Shown here: one piece after another, positions 46,985 to 58,992 of the stretch
Numbering within the stretch: the first letter of the stretch is position 1
How the letters are laid out: each line of letters starts with the position of its first letter
Assembly (NCBI GenBank): GCA_036874045.1
Contig: JAZBRI010000009.1
Span: 1,674,001-1,738,000 of the forward strand
Reading direction: 5' to 3'
Origin: Cymodocea nodosa
Taxonomy: Eukaryota; Streptophyta; Magnoliopsida; Alismatales; Cymodoceaceae
Length of the DNA: 64,000 nucleotides
Made by a program: the position numbers and the translations under genes
The notes under the pieces: model-generated
Database searches by the model: none
What the model saw: only the letters and a program-made list of their open reading frames with translations
Told to the model about the DNA's origin: nothing

Positions 46985-48718
46985 TGTTAGTTCAATTATT
47001 TTATCAGTTAATTTTGATGATGAAAAATGTGTGGTTTAATTATTTCTGCCATAATTTAGCAGTCTTTTTACTAAAATGAAAATTGTCTAACTACTATGTA
47101 CTTAGAACTTTTTAAATTAGATTTCGGTAGGTTGTTATCTCTATAGTGAATTGATCGGAGAGTTAATTTATAAGTCACTGAACAAAACAGGACAAATCAG
47201 ATGGTTAAGCTTCTCTCCTGGCTTTCCGGACAGTTATATCAGTAACTATCCGAAAAGTATTTATCTTCGGTGAGTTAAGTTTTTTTTTGTCTGGATATAT
47301 ATATTTTATGGTAAGTATCTGAAATCCCTTCAGTTTCGGATAGTTAAGGGTTTTCATTCTGGACAGTTAGCTGTTTCTATGATTTAATGTATTTTCGGTT
47401 ACTTTCTTCTAAAGGACATGTGCCATTCTCTCATCACTTGACTTAAGTGACTTTTCAGAAGATTATGATTTACCTATTCGAAAACTCTTAAGAATCGGAG
47501 AGTTACCTTTAGTAAGTATCCAAAATTCATTTTAAGCTTCGGATAGATAATTTTTTATTATTTCTAACTTAAGTGACTTTTCGAAAGGTTACCTATGTAA
47601 CTATCCGAAATGACTTAAGGATTGGAGAGTTATCTTTTATAAGTATCCGAAACATGCCTTCTCTATCGGATAGTTTATTTTTAATATTTTATGATGCTAT
47701 TTTAGAAGGACACGTGTTTCAATTTTAATACATGACTTAAGTGGTCTTTTGGAATGGAGTTCTATCTATCTGAAATGTTTTTGAGTTTCAGCAAGTTATC
47801 TTTCTAAGTCTCCGATTTTCTAAAAGCCTCCGAAGATTTTATTTTTATAGAAACTACAACGATTATTAATTGACTAACCGTTGTGGCAAGATATCTTTTG
47901 ATTGCAGATCTCGACTTTATTATGATTGAAGGTTGTTGGAAATGAATTACTGCATAGGGCATTTGACCATTTCAGAATTTTTTTCACCTATGTAAATCTC
48001 AAAGGAAGAATAAAAAGGATTTGCAGAGAACTGAAACAAACACACATAGAACTTTTCAACACACGAGAGGTGAATTTGGATGCTCAGCAATTCTAAAAAC
48101 ATCTTGAAGATTCATCTGCAACAAAGTCTAGAAGATCAAAAGTTGCAAATCAATCAAGAATTCTCCTTAGAGCTTCTTAAGTCAACTCTTCTTAGGAGTT
48201 GACCTTGTGTTGTGTATCTCTTTCATTTTGAGTCTATGACTCCTGGTTTTAAACTATTTTCTCGTTTGCTTTAAAAACCCTAACTCACAAGGGTGTTGTG
48301 AGTATACCTTCACAAGGTCGGGGCCTTGGTGAAGAGAGTGAAGTGTGATACTTCACTTGCTCAAGATTAAGATCTTGAGTACACAAAGTTGGTGCTTTGT
48401 GTGAGGTTTTTGTTTAGCTTTTAAAAACATCTGTAAGGTTGTTGCTTAGCTTGCAAAAGCAACTTGTTTAAGGTTTGTGCTTAGCCTTAAAAGCACATAG
48501 TGGAATTCTCAAGGTTGTAGCCTTGAGGAGTGGACTACCCAGTTTGGGGAACCACTATAAATCTCTTTGTGTTCTTTACTTTCTGCACTACAAGTTTTAA
48601 TTCCAAAATCAATTAATCAGGGTTCATTAATGTCAACAACTTTTGAAAAACTTAAAAGTAAAATAAATTTAATTAGGACACTATTCACCCCCTTTTAGTG
48701 TGTCATTCGATCATTTCA
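46985..48718 (+). repeat. LTR-C, 3' LTR of copia-C
   Basis: It starts TGTTAGTTCAATTA, followed by TTTTGATGATG, and ends CATTCGATCATTTCA; the last few bases are uncertain. It is packed at 47120-47830 with TTCGGATAGTTA / AACTATCCGAAA motifs in both orientations, interleaved with ACTTAAGTGACTTTTCGG units. The U5 part has GAGTGGACTACC and AACCACTATAAATCTC (48520-48565). Confidence 0.8.
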
Positions 48719-51700
48719 TAAAATTCTTAAGTATCCGAATTTTCTGTTATTTTAGAGAGTTATGTTTAATGTACTAGATAGTTATGTTTTAAAGAATATT
48801 TTATTATTTCCTGAATTACATGTGTTGAATTTAAATTGCTTTAGTATATCACATGAGCTGCACATGTTTAACTCGTTAAGTTAGCATAACTATACGTGTT
48901 GAATTACTTGACTATACACTAGAGTAATGTATTGTGTTAGTGTTATGCAAAAATAGGAAAAGTAAACTTTCAGAAAGTTAACGTTTCATTTTTGTCGAAG
49001 AGTTATATTAAAAACTTGTATAGTTAAGTTATCTGCACATGTGTTTTTAATGTTTTAAGTTATCACGTGTTTTCCATGTACGTTCGGTAATGAAAATCGA
49101 AGAGTTAGATAACTGTTCGAGTTTTTATATGCATGGATAGATAACTATTCGAGTTTTTATATGCATAGATAGATAACTGTTCGAGTTTTATAAAATGACT
49201 AACAAATAGATAAGTTTTCTTGTTTAGTCACATGTTTTGTAGGTATAAAAACTCGAAGAGTTACAAATAAGTGTTCGAGTTTTTACAGGACTTAAAGGAT
49301 AAGTGTTTGACTAAAACGAAGACTAATATGCCATTATAGCAGTTACAGAAACAGGACATTCGAAGGAAAATCACGATTGCACGTATCACATAAGGATTCA
49401 CTCATGGAATGAAGAAGAAATCACCATCGTTGATATGAATGAAGGAAATCCAACCGATCATCTAAGCAGAAGCAGTTACTATTGAGGAAATATAAAAGAA
49501 GAGGAAAAAAAATGAAGAAAGGGTGTTTTGCGGTGGTTGGCGGTGTGTGTAGAGGTGGAGGACCGTGCTAACTGCAGGCAACGTCGGAAGTTCATTGAAG
49601 CATCCACACCATCACCAACAATTTAGCAACATCACCATAATCACCAACCATCGGAGGTCTGTAAGGATACTTTCCTGATGTCGGGTCGATTCCGAGCCAA
49701 ACATGGTGCCTAACAACCACTGTGAGGAGTGATTGCATTATGAGAAGGGAAGTGTATTGATTTGTTAATTTCTGTTTGTTAGGCGACACTAGAGAACTTG
49801 ATTAGTTCCCTGGCAAGGACACTAGAAAACTTGTATTGGTTGTGAAAAGTTAAATCTTAAACTTGCTTATATCAGTAATTCCTTTTAAAAGTAAACAAAC
49901 AACCTTTCACACAAATTAGATATTTATTCCAATTTGTATTTTAACTGCAAGTGCACAGTGTATATTGTATTTGTGTGCAAGTACAGGTCGATCCCATAGA
50001 GAATTGAGTAAGAATTGTGTACTATTTCATTTTTAATAATGAAATTTATATATTCAGTAAGCACTCCATTGAGTTATAGCTAACTCAACGAACTAACCTC
50101 GTTGAATTGAATTAACTCAACGAAGCTATCTTTCCAGTTTAACATTGTTATTTATAGAGAAATTCGACCAACCATTGGGCGGTTCCATAGATTGTAAATA
50201 ACGTCAATTAAGCTCTTTAATGCTAGTTAATATTAGATTTATCATTCAGCAACACTAACATTTAGATATTTCAAATAGTAACCATTAAAATCTTTAAGTA
50301 TCAAGAACGATTCAATTTCAGTAAACTGTAAAACTATTTTCTATTTTCTGAATCAAACAAACATGAAACATTCACAATACTGACAATGATAGCATTAATC
50401 ACGATACAAAACAAACAATACAACACTTAAATACTAACTATAAACATAGATAAGTTATTTTTGGTATTTTCGTTTTGATATGGTCATGAAAATGGGCAAA
50501 AGGTGAAATGTAAAAGTAATCTCTATCGACAATAAAAACTTCTGTCACTACATGTGACACGATTACACCACTGAAAATTTAACCACTTACAATCCTATCT
50601 CCTCTCCCTATAGAATCGCAAGTCCAGAATTGCAAGATGATCTCCTCTTCAGCATATTAGCATCAACCTCAAACCAAGGCTAGAAGCTTTACAATCTCCT
50701 GAGATATGAGTTGGTGCTTGGTGAAAATGGCTTCTCTTCCCGTGACGTGATCAGTCCTCACAGTGGTTGTCCGTCATCGTGTTTGGCTCAGAATTGACCT
50801 GACATCAGGAAAGTACCCTCACAGACCTCCGATGGTTGGTGATTATGGTGATGTTGGTGATGGTGGTGTGGAGCTTCAGGGAGCTTCCGACGCTGCCTGC
50901 AGTTAGCATGGTCCTCCACCTCTACACACACACTAGCCACACCCGTCTTTGTTTTTTTTCCTCTTCTTTTATATTTCTTAGGGGTAACTACTTCTGCTTC
51001 GATGATTGGTTGGATTTCCTTCATTCATATCAACGATTGTGATTTCTTCTTCCTTCCACGAGTGAATTCCTACGTGATACGTGCAATCATGGTTTTTCTT
51101 CGAATGTTCTGTTTCTGTAACCACTATAGTGGCATATTAGAAAACAAATGGTCTGTAGAGTTAAAGATAACTCAACGGACTTACTTCATTGATTTAACTA
51201 TAAAACACGTGCACTAAAAAAATAAGTTGCTAACCTAACGCATTACCTTAATGTGTATCATGTAACTCAACACGTACAGTTATGCTAACTTAATGAGTTA
51301 TCCATGTGCATCTCACGTGACATAATAAAGCATTTAAATTCAACACGTGCATAAATCTAACTTAACGAGTTCAAATATATAACTTACGGTTTTCACTCAC
51401 TAACTCAACGAGTTCTCACGTGATCTTTTTATACCTTTAAACCTGTAACTCAATGAGTTGGCACGTGATCTTTTAACAAAAAGAACACTAACTCAACTAG
51501 TTGATATTGTTCACTTAAATATTCTTTTAGCATTTAAAACATAACTGTCTAGTGCATGCAATATAATTCTCTAATATAATAGAAAATTCGGATACTTAAG
51601 AATTTCATAGCCTGCAATTTACCGACAGTTCAGAAATGTACTAAATTAACGCTAATTCCCTAAAGTTATGTAGATTCTTTCATTAAAGCATATAACAGTG

Positions 51701-52690
51701 CAATTACAAAATAATGGCTTAATTTTCATATAAGCTAAAAATTATGTAATTAACCATCATTTAACCGTTAATATTATGCACTTTTTCATTCTAAACAGGA
51801 AGCCATTTTCACTAAACATCAACTCATATCTCAAGAGATCGTAAAGCTTTTAGCCTTGGTTTCGGGTTGATGCCAGTATGCTGAAGAGGAGATCATCTTG
51901 CAATTCTGGACTCGTGATTCTAGAGGGAGAGGAGGCAGGATTGTAAGTGATTAAGTTTTCAATGGTGTAATCGCATCGCATGTAGTGACGAAAGTATTTA
52001 CTATCGACAGAGATTTTTACATTTCACCTTTGCCCATTTTAATGAACATATCAAAACAAAAATACCAAAAACAACAACTTATCTATGTTTACATTTAGTA
52101 TTTAAGTGTTGTACTATTTGTTTTGTATCATGATTAATGTTATCATTGTCTGTATTGTGAATGTTTTATGTTTGTTTGATTCAGAAAATAGAAAATAGTT
52201 TTACAGTTTACTGAAATTGATTCGTTCTAGATACTTAAAGATTTAATAGTTACTGTTTGAAATATCTGAATGTTAGTGTTGCTTAATGATAATCTAATAT
52301 TAACTAGCATTAAAGAGCTTCATTGATGTTATTTACAATCTGTGGAACCACCCAATTGTTGGCCGAATTCCTTTTAAATAGTAGTATTAAACTAGAAAGA
52401 TAGGCTCGTGAAGTTAACTCAAGTCCACGAGGTTAGTCCGTTGAGTTAGCCATAACTTCACAAACTTGGTCTATTGTATTAACTGTAACTCAATGGAGTG
52501 CTTACTGAACACATAAATTTCATTATTAAAACTGGAACAGCACACAATTCTTACTCAATCTTTGTGGGATCGACCTATACTTGCACACAAATACAATATA
52601 CACTGTGCACTTGCAGTTAAAATACAAATTGGAATTAATATCTAATTTGTGTGAAAGTTTGTTAGATTACTTCTAAAAGTAATTATCCGA
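48719..52690 (+). repeat. LTR-B (+), 5' end missing, carrying a nested solo LTR-B
   Basis: 48719-49752 and 51798-52690 read as one LTR-B in plus orientation, missing roughly its first 195 bp. They are split by the solo LTR-B at 49753-51797. Landmarks are AACTCGTTAAGTTAGCATAA (48869), TCGAGTTTTTATA repeats (49110-49190) and GGGTCGATTCCGAGCC (about 49681). The right side ends at TTACTTCTAAAAGTAATTAT, where a copia LTR scrap begins. Confidence 0.8.
49753..51797 (-). repeat. Solo LTR-B with 5-bp target duplication
   Basis: It runs TGTATTGATTTG to CATTCTAAACA, flanked by GGAAG on both sides (49748-49752 and 51798-51802), and is inserted in another LTR-B of opposite orientation. The TATA-like box (minus AATATAAAAGAAGAGG) is near 50957-50974. 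The shared U3 block is at 51228-51330. The first 90 bp contain two primer-site-like segments (see findings). Confidence 0.92.
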
Positions 52691-52861
52691 AAATCTATCC
52701 AAAAACTTTAATTATCTGAAAGTTAACTATTTGAAATTTTAAATGAAACTTTCTGATAACTTGTCAACATTTAATTACATGACTATTATACTTAGAAAAT
52801 ATTATTTAGACTTATTTATAAACTTTAATCAAGCATTTATCATCAAAATAAAATTCCTAAC
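52690..52861 (-). repeat. Scrap of a copia LTR related to LTR-C
   Basis: It ends CATCAAAATAAAATTCCTAACA, the reverse of TGTTAGGAATTTTATTTTGATG, the typical start of a SIRE-type LTR. It also carries TTATCCGAAAATC and ATCTGAAAGTTAAC motifs like LTR-C. It sits between two LTR-B pieces. Confidence 0.6.
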
Positions 52862-54361
52862 ACCATAGAATGTAAATAACATCAATTAAGCTTTTAATGC
52901 TAGTTAATATGGGATTTATCATTAATCAACACTAACATTTAGGTATTTCAAGTAGTAACCACTAAGATTTTAGGTATTTTGTATGAATCAACTTCAATAA
53001 TCACTAAAACTATTTCCTATGTTCTGAATCAAATAAATACGAAACATTCACAATACTAACAATAATAACATTAATCACAATACAAAACAAACACTATAAC
53101 ACATAAATGCTAACTATAAACATAGATAATTAGTTTTGTTTTGGTATTTTTGTTTTGATATGTTCCTGAAGATGAATGAAAGGTGAAATGTAGAAATTCT
53201 CTATTGATAGTAAAAACTTCCATCACTACATGTGACATGATTACACCATTGAAAACTTAATCACTTACAATCACGCCTCCTCTCCCTATAGAATCGTAAA
53301 CCAAGACTTGTAAGTTAATCTCCTCTTTAGTATATTGGCATCAACCTGAAACCAAGGTTAGAAGCTTTATGATCTCCTAAGAAATGAGTTGGTGCTTAGT
53401 GAAAATGGCTTCCCTTCCTACAACGTGATCACTCCTCACAATGGTTGTCAGTCATTGTGTTTGGCTCAAAATTGACCCGACATCCGGAAAGTATCTTCAT
53501 AGACCTTCGATGGTTGGTGATTAGTGGTGGTGTTGTACAACTTTAGGGAACTTCCGACGCTTCTTGCAATTAGCGTAGTTCTCCACCACTCTCCACACAC
53601 TCCTCTTCATTCTTCTCCTCTTCTTTTTATATTTCTTTCAGTAGTAATCACTTCCACCTAAATGATCGGTTGGATTTCTTTCATTCATATCAATAGATGA
53701 TTTCTTCTTCATTCCATAATTTAAATCTTGCGTGATATGAGCAATCATGGTTTTCCTTCGAATTTCTTATTTTTGCAACTACTTCACATTAAATATTTGA
53801 AAGTAGTTGGTCTACGAAGTTAGTGTAACTCAATGGACTTGATATAAAATAATATATTGCGTGAAATAAAGAAATAACTTATAAACTTATAACACTAACA
53901 CAACATGTTATCTTAATGTGTAATTAAGTAATTCAACACGTATAATTATGCTAACTTAACGAGTTTAGATATACAACTTACAGTTTTACTCGCTAATTCA
54001 ACGAGTTCTCACGTGATCTTTTTATACCTTTAAACCTGTAACTCAATGAATTGGCACGTGATCTTTTAATGAAATGAATACTAACTCAACGAGTTATTAC
54101 TGTGCACTTATACATGATATAAATATGTGTAAATAAAACAAACCATGCTTAATACTATAAAACTACATTTAAATGAGGTTTTCAATCTTTTAGAAATGAT
54201 ATTTAATTAACGTTAATTCTTTGAATTTATGCACATTTTGTAATTAAGGCATATAATTGTACAATTGTAACATAATGACTTAATTCTCATATGATAAGCT
54301 AAATATTATGTAATTAACCATTACTTAACCATTAATATTATGCACTTTTTCATTCTAAACA
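52862..54361 (-). repeat. LTR-B, partial, minus orientation
   Basis: It begins inside the LTR at CATAGAATGTAAATAACATC and runs to CATTCTAAACA. Landmarks are GAGTTGGTGCTTAGTG (about 53387), a TATA-like box (minus TATAAAAAGAAGAGG) near 53624-53640, and the shared U3 block at 53880-53965. It is more diverged than the solo copy. Confidence 0.8.
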
Positions 54362-54587
54362 CATGGTAACTATACAAGGGTTCATATAGTTAGAGGGAGA
54401 ACTTGACAATGGATTGGTGCCTTGTCAAGTTGGTTTTGCTTTGAGCAAAACTATAGTACAATGGGTTTTGAGTAAACCAAAAACTCCTAAGGATAGTGAA
54501 TTCTTGAGTAGGAACTCAAGGAGTGGACATACCTTAGTTGAGGGGAACCACTATAAATTGTCTATGTGTTTTAATCTCTGATTTATT
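54362..54587 (+). repeat. U5-like scrap of a copia LTR related to LTR-C
   Basis: CAAGGAGTGGACATACC and GGGGAACCACTATAAATT match the U5 part of LTR-C near 48520-48560. Short repeated TTGTCAAGTTGG/TTGAGTAAACC phrases precede it. It lies between an LTR-B end and the start of copia-A copy 3. Confidence 0.6.
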
Positions 54588-54883
54588 TGCTGAGTATTTT
54601 GTTTTGATGATGTGAGCTGAATGAAAATAATCATATTTGCTCAATTACTATTGCTTGTGAAAAGAAATTAAAATCATCAATTAATATAGAAAAATCTTAC
54701 TAATATAAATACTTGTCTGTATTGGATCTAAAATTATACTAAGTTAATAACTAGTTGTTTCATTGCATTAATTTCTCAATTAACTAAACGTTAAGTTAAC
54801 GTGTGTTTTTATTGAAAAGTATGATATGTTTTAAAGTTATATTTTCTATATTATGAACAGTACACATTTAGACAACTCGTTAA

Positions 54884-55390
54884 TAACGCTAACCTAACAC
54901 ATTGCCTTAGTGTTCAATATAGCAACTCAACGCGTTTAGTTATGTTAACTTAACGAGTTAAACATGTGCATCTCACGTGATACAATATAACATTCGTAAC
55001 TTATAATTTCACCATGTGTACAACACTAACTTAACAAGTTCGTCTCTTCTTTTACTCACTAACTTAACGAGTTCTCACGTGACCTATTTTAACCTTTAAG
55101 CCTCTAACTTAACGAGTTCTCACCTCATATTTTGTTCGTATAGAGATCATGTGAGAACTCGTTAAGTTAGAGGCTTAAAGGTTAAAATAGGTCACGTGAG
55201 AACTTGTTGAGTTAGTGAGTAAAAGAAAAGACGAACTCGTTAAGTTAGTGTTGTACACATGGTGAAATTATAAGTTACGAATGTTATATTGTATCATGTG
55301 AAGTGCACATGTTTAACTCGTTAAGTTAACATAACTAAACGCGTTGAGTTGCTAAATTGAACACTAAGGCAATGCGTTAGGTTAGCGTTA
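54884..55390. repeat. Inverted repeat, two 240-bp arms with a 27-bp spacer
   Basis: The left arm 54884-55123 is the reverse complement of the right arm 55151-55390, with about ten mismatches by eye (about 96% identity). Both are U3 sequence of LTR-A: the AACTCGTTAAGTT dyads, the G-boxes and the block shared with LTR-B. The right arm is in the normal place, so the left arm is the added one. Confidence 0.85.
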
Positions 55391-55980
55391 TAAACTTAAG
55401 TTGTTATTTTTGCACGTGGTAAAATTCTTATTATAAAAATATTTGTTTATTACTGGTTCGTTAAGTTATCTGTAACACAACGGAGATGGTTCGTTGAGTT
55501 ATCGTAACACAACGGAGAAAGTTTGTTGAGTTAGTGTAACACCACGGAGATAGTTCGTTGAGTTAGCTACAGTACTTGTCACGTGAGTTGGCACATGAGG
55601 AACTCGTTAAGTTAGAAATGTTAAGTTATATATATACTTGTGTTACTCATTTAGTTAACATTAAAGTAACGACTTCTTATTATACTTGATGAAAGATTTT
55701 GGACGAGAAAGTTTATTTTGCAAGAAATTTTTCAGAGATCTAGGATTGATGATTAAAGAAAATTCGAAATGTAAATGTGGGTTAGAACATGTGTATTTCG
55801 ATGAAGGAAAAAGAAAAGACGTAAAGAAGTGGAAGACTGACATTGATTAAACGTGGAGTATATGCATGAAGTGAAGATACAGTATAAAACGCATAGAATT
55901 CTCGTTGATCAGTTATCCTTGCACACCGAAAGAAAAATCTTTTTAGGGATCAAAAGCAGCTCTTTAGGGAAAAGCTCTCA

Positions 55981-56175
55981 GGTGGAAGAAAATTCAATGA
56001 AGTAGAAAAAGGTAAGATATATGTCAATGAAGATGTGAAGTATTAGGTGGAAGAAAATTCAGTGAAGCGGAAAAAGGTAAGATATATGTCATTGAAGATG
56101 TGAAGTATCAGGTGGAAGAAAATTCAGTGAAGTAGAAAAGGTCAAATTTATGTCATTGAAGATTTAAAGTATCAG
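55981..56175 (+). repeat. 65-bp tandem repeat, three units
   Basis: GGTGGAAGAAAATTCA recurs at 55981, 56046 and 56111, an exact 65-bp period, with a degenerate fourth unit after. Other LTR-A copies have only about two degenerate units here (for example 45557-45680). It lies downstream of the TATA box, so in the transcribed part of the LTR. Confidence 0.85.
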
Positions 56176-56521
56176 AAGAAAGCAAATTCGATGAAGAAGA
56201 GAAAGACATATTCATCACTAAAGAATTGCTGAAGAAGAAGAAGAAAGATCTCAAGCAGGGAGAAATATTTTAAATTCCACAAATTAGTTTTCTCTATTTG
56301 TAGTTATGAAATTGTATAGATGAAACATGGTATCGATATATAATTGCATCTACAATTTATGAGGAGAATTGAATTGTATATTGTAATTGAAACCTTGAAT
56401 AAAAATGATTTTATGAAAACAATGTCTCGACTTGTTTTTGAGTTTTAAAGTTTCAATTATATTCGAAAATATTGAAAAACACAATTCACCCCCCTCTTGT
56501 GTAGCCATACGATCCTACAAG

Positions 56522-56534
56522 TGGTATCAGAGCT
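56522..56534 (+). other. Primer-binding site of copia-A copy 3 (tRNA-iMet)
   Basis: TGGTATCAGAGCT is an exact match to the plant initiator-Met primer site, two bases after the LTR end. Confidence 0.9.
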
Positions 56535-56718
56535 TTATTAATAATCTTTGATATAAAATCGATACCAACTTATTTAATATCATTGCTTATTCTACCTTCC
56601 TTGTTTTTAAACAGAAATTAATATCTGAGCATACATTTAACTTTCTTGATTTAAGGCTCAAGTTGTTTTAAAGTTTTAAACTGTTTAAAATCAAATAGGT
56701 TGAAAAATCTAAGGTAAA

Positions 56719-58960
56719 ATGGCTACTGAAATGGTAATTTTTCTTTGTATGAAGGCTAAAATCTTAATCGTCCTCCTTTATTTGATGGAATCCATTTTGA
56801 ATATTGGAAATATAGGATGACAATTTTTCTTTAAAGTATAGATCATAAGTTGTGGTTCATGATTTCTAAACAATATACTCTGTTATCTACCCCTTATAAT
56901 ACTTGGACAATTATTGAAAAAGAAAATGAAACTCTGAATACTAAGGGCTTAAATATTTTATTTTGTGCATTGAGTTATGAATAGTTCAATAAAGTATCGA
57001 CATATAAATCTACTTATGAGGTGTGGCATGCATTAGAAGTTTCACATGAAGGTACTTCTCAAGTTAAAGAGACTAAGATAAACATGTTAATTCATAAGTA
57101 TAAACTCTTTAAGATGCATGAAGATGAAAGTATTTCTGAGATGTTTTCTAGATTTCTTGATATCATAAACTCTTTAAAATGCTTAGGAAAGAATTTTGAA
57201 CAGAAGGATTTGGTGAGGAAAATTCTCAGATCCCTAAGTTCTAAATGGTCTCAGAAAGTAACATCAACTAAGGAATCATGAGATTTAAATGTTTATACCA
57301 TGAATGAACTTATAGGAAACTTAACAGCTTATGAAGTTAAATTAAACAAATCACTAAGTCAAAACAAACTAGAAATAAAGAAAGAAATAGCTTTCGAAAT
57401 TAATTCAGATTCTGATATATCTACTAATTCTGACAAGGATTTGATCTTGCTGACTAGGAAATTCAAGAAAGCATGGAAAGCTAGGAAACTGCAAAGGAAT
57501 AAAGATGACAAACCCTCAATGTCAAAATCACTGAATGACAAGAATTCTTCATCAGAAAGTATGTATGTTACAATTGTAAGAAACCTAGACATCTTTCTCC
57601 AAATTATCCTATAAGGAAAAATGAAAGGCATAGTAGGACAAATCAGAAGAAGATGACTTAGAAAACATAGAAAATGTTTTACAAGAAAAAGGCTTTGAAG
57701 GTCACTTAGGATGACACGTCTGAAGAGTCTGAATCTGAGAAATCATCATCAAAATCTTCACATTCAGAAGGAGAACCAGAGTTAGAAAACGTTGCTCATG
57801 AGTGCTTTATGGTAGATGAGTCTGAGGTAATATCTGATCTTGAAAGTTATTTAGATTTTAACTTTGATGAATTATTATATGCTTATCATGCATTATTACA
57901 AAAACTTAAAGTTTGTCAACTAGAAAATAAGAATATTAGAAGCTTTTTATCCATTGTGGAAGAAGAAAATTGTTTTCTATCTACTACTTTAAAAAAGTTT
58001 AAATGTGATAATGAAAATCATGCTAGAGATTTGCATAAATTTAGATTTAATGAATGTGTCTTGCAAGAACAAATACAGAATACAAATGCTGAAAAATTAA
58101 AGATAGAATCTGAAAATGAAGTGTTTAGAAAAAATATAAATGATCTTGAATTTGAGATTGATAAATTAAAAATGAGAAAGCTAGATTTAAATTCTACCAT
58201 TGAGAAATGGAATTTAAGTCAAACTAAGTTAGACAAACTAACTAGTACCCCTATGGTGTCATATAAATTTGACTTAGGATTTGATTATTCTGAATTTCCT
58301 GAATCTCAAGCCAATAAAGGATTTATTAGTTGTAGTTCAAGTAAATCTAAGACTAAAATTCCTTTTATCATGAAAAAGGTAATAAATACGTAGAAGTAGG
58401 TAATTCAAGGGATGAATCATGTAGTAATAATATAAATCAATGTGATTTGTCTAAATGGACTTCTAACATGACTATTAATGTTTCTAAAAATCTTGTTTCT
58501 TGTTCTGAAAATTCAGTTTCTAATGTTTCTAAAATTTCAGACAATTGTAGTAAACTGAAAATTCAGAAACCCAAGCATGTAATTCAAAACATTAATGTTA
58601 GACCAATTACTCATTTTACATGTGATAAATCTGAAAATTCTTATGTAGAAAAAGATTTTGTATGTACTGAAAATTCAAATACAAGTACGAAATCTTGGTA
58701 TGAACATATTGAAATGTATGAGCATGACCAAAATAAATTAACATCTGATAAAAATCGGTTTGGTCTTAGTTATACTACATCTGAAAACAAAAAGAATGAT
58801 TATAAGAGCAATAATGTTATAAGTAAGTATGATGCGAATGATAAGTCTATAGTACTTACAACTAATAAGAATGTTAAATTATTTTTAAACAAAAAGAAGA
58901 AATATGCATTTAATGAACTTGGTCTTCAACAACATTGGGTACCAAGAAAAAGTTTTTCTT
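56719..58960 (+). pseudogene. Gag of copia-A copy 3
   Basis: The start has LFDGIHFEYWKYRM (about 56780-56820). The UBN2-type core follows (57021-57280: TYEVWHALEVSHEG, MFSRFLDIINSLK), then MNELIGNLTAYEVKLNK. A CYNC...H zinc-knuckle-like segment lies near 57560-57600, then acidic and coiled-coil stretches (57800-58200). The end is Asn/Ser-rich and closes with HWVPRKSFS (about 58950). It has several breaks. The 58240-58960 part is the counterpart of 16420-17139. Confidence 0.8.
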
Positions 58961-58992
58961 AATTTGCTTTGCAGGAGGAAACAACATAAAAA

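Larger units (their letters stand above)
37931..48718 (+). mobile_element. Copia-C (second SIRE-like Ty1-copia family), 5' end lost
   Basis: Parts are gag middle and C-terminal (37931-38575), pol (38576-41586), a spacer with two internal polypurine tracts, a promoter-like array, the extra ORF (43015-46791, split by a solo LTR-A), a 3' polypurine tract, and a 3' LTR (46985-48718). There is no primer site or 5' LTR. Its proteins are clearly related to copia-A but distinct. It is broken in more than five places. Confidence 0.87.
54588..56519 (+). repeat. LTR-A, 5' LTR of copia-A copy 3, enlarged
   Basis: It runs TGCTGAGTATTTTG to ATACGATCCTACA, about 330-390 bp longer than the other full copies. 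The growth comes from an inverted duplication in U3 (54884-55390) and a 65-bp tandem repeat after the TATA box (55981-56175). The TATA box is AGTATAAAACGCA (55880-55892). A CGTTGAGTTA-type block lies at 55455-55565. Confidence 0.88.

Noticed and set aside
50788-51024. Basic, His-rich minus-strand frame in the solo LTR-B
   Set aside because: It lies around the TATA/leader part of LTR-B; the frame and the His run are not kept in the other LTR-B copies.
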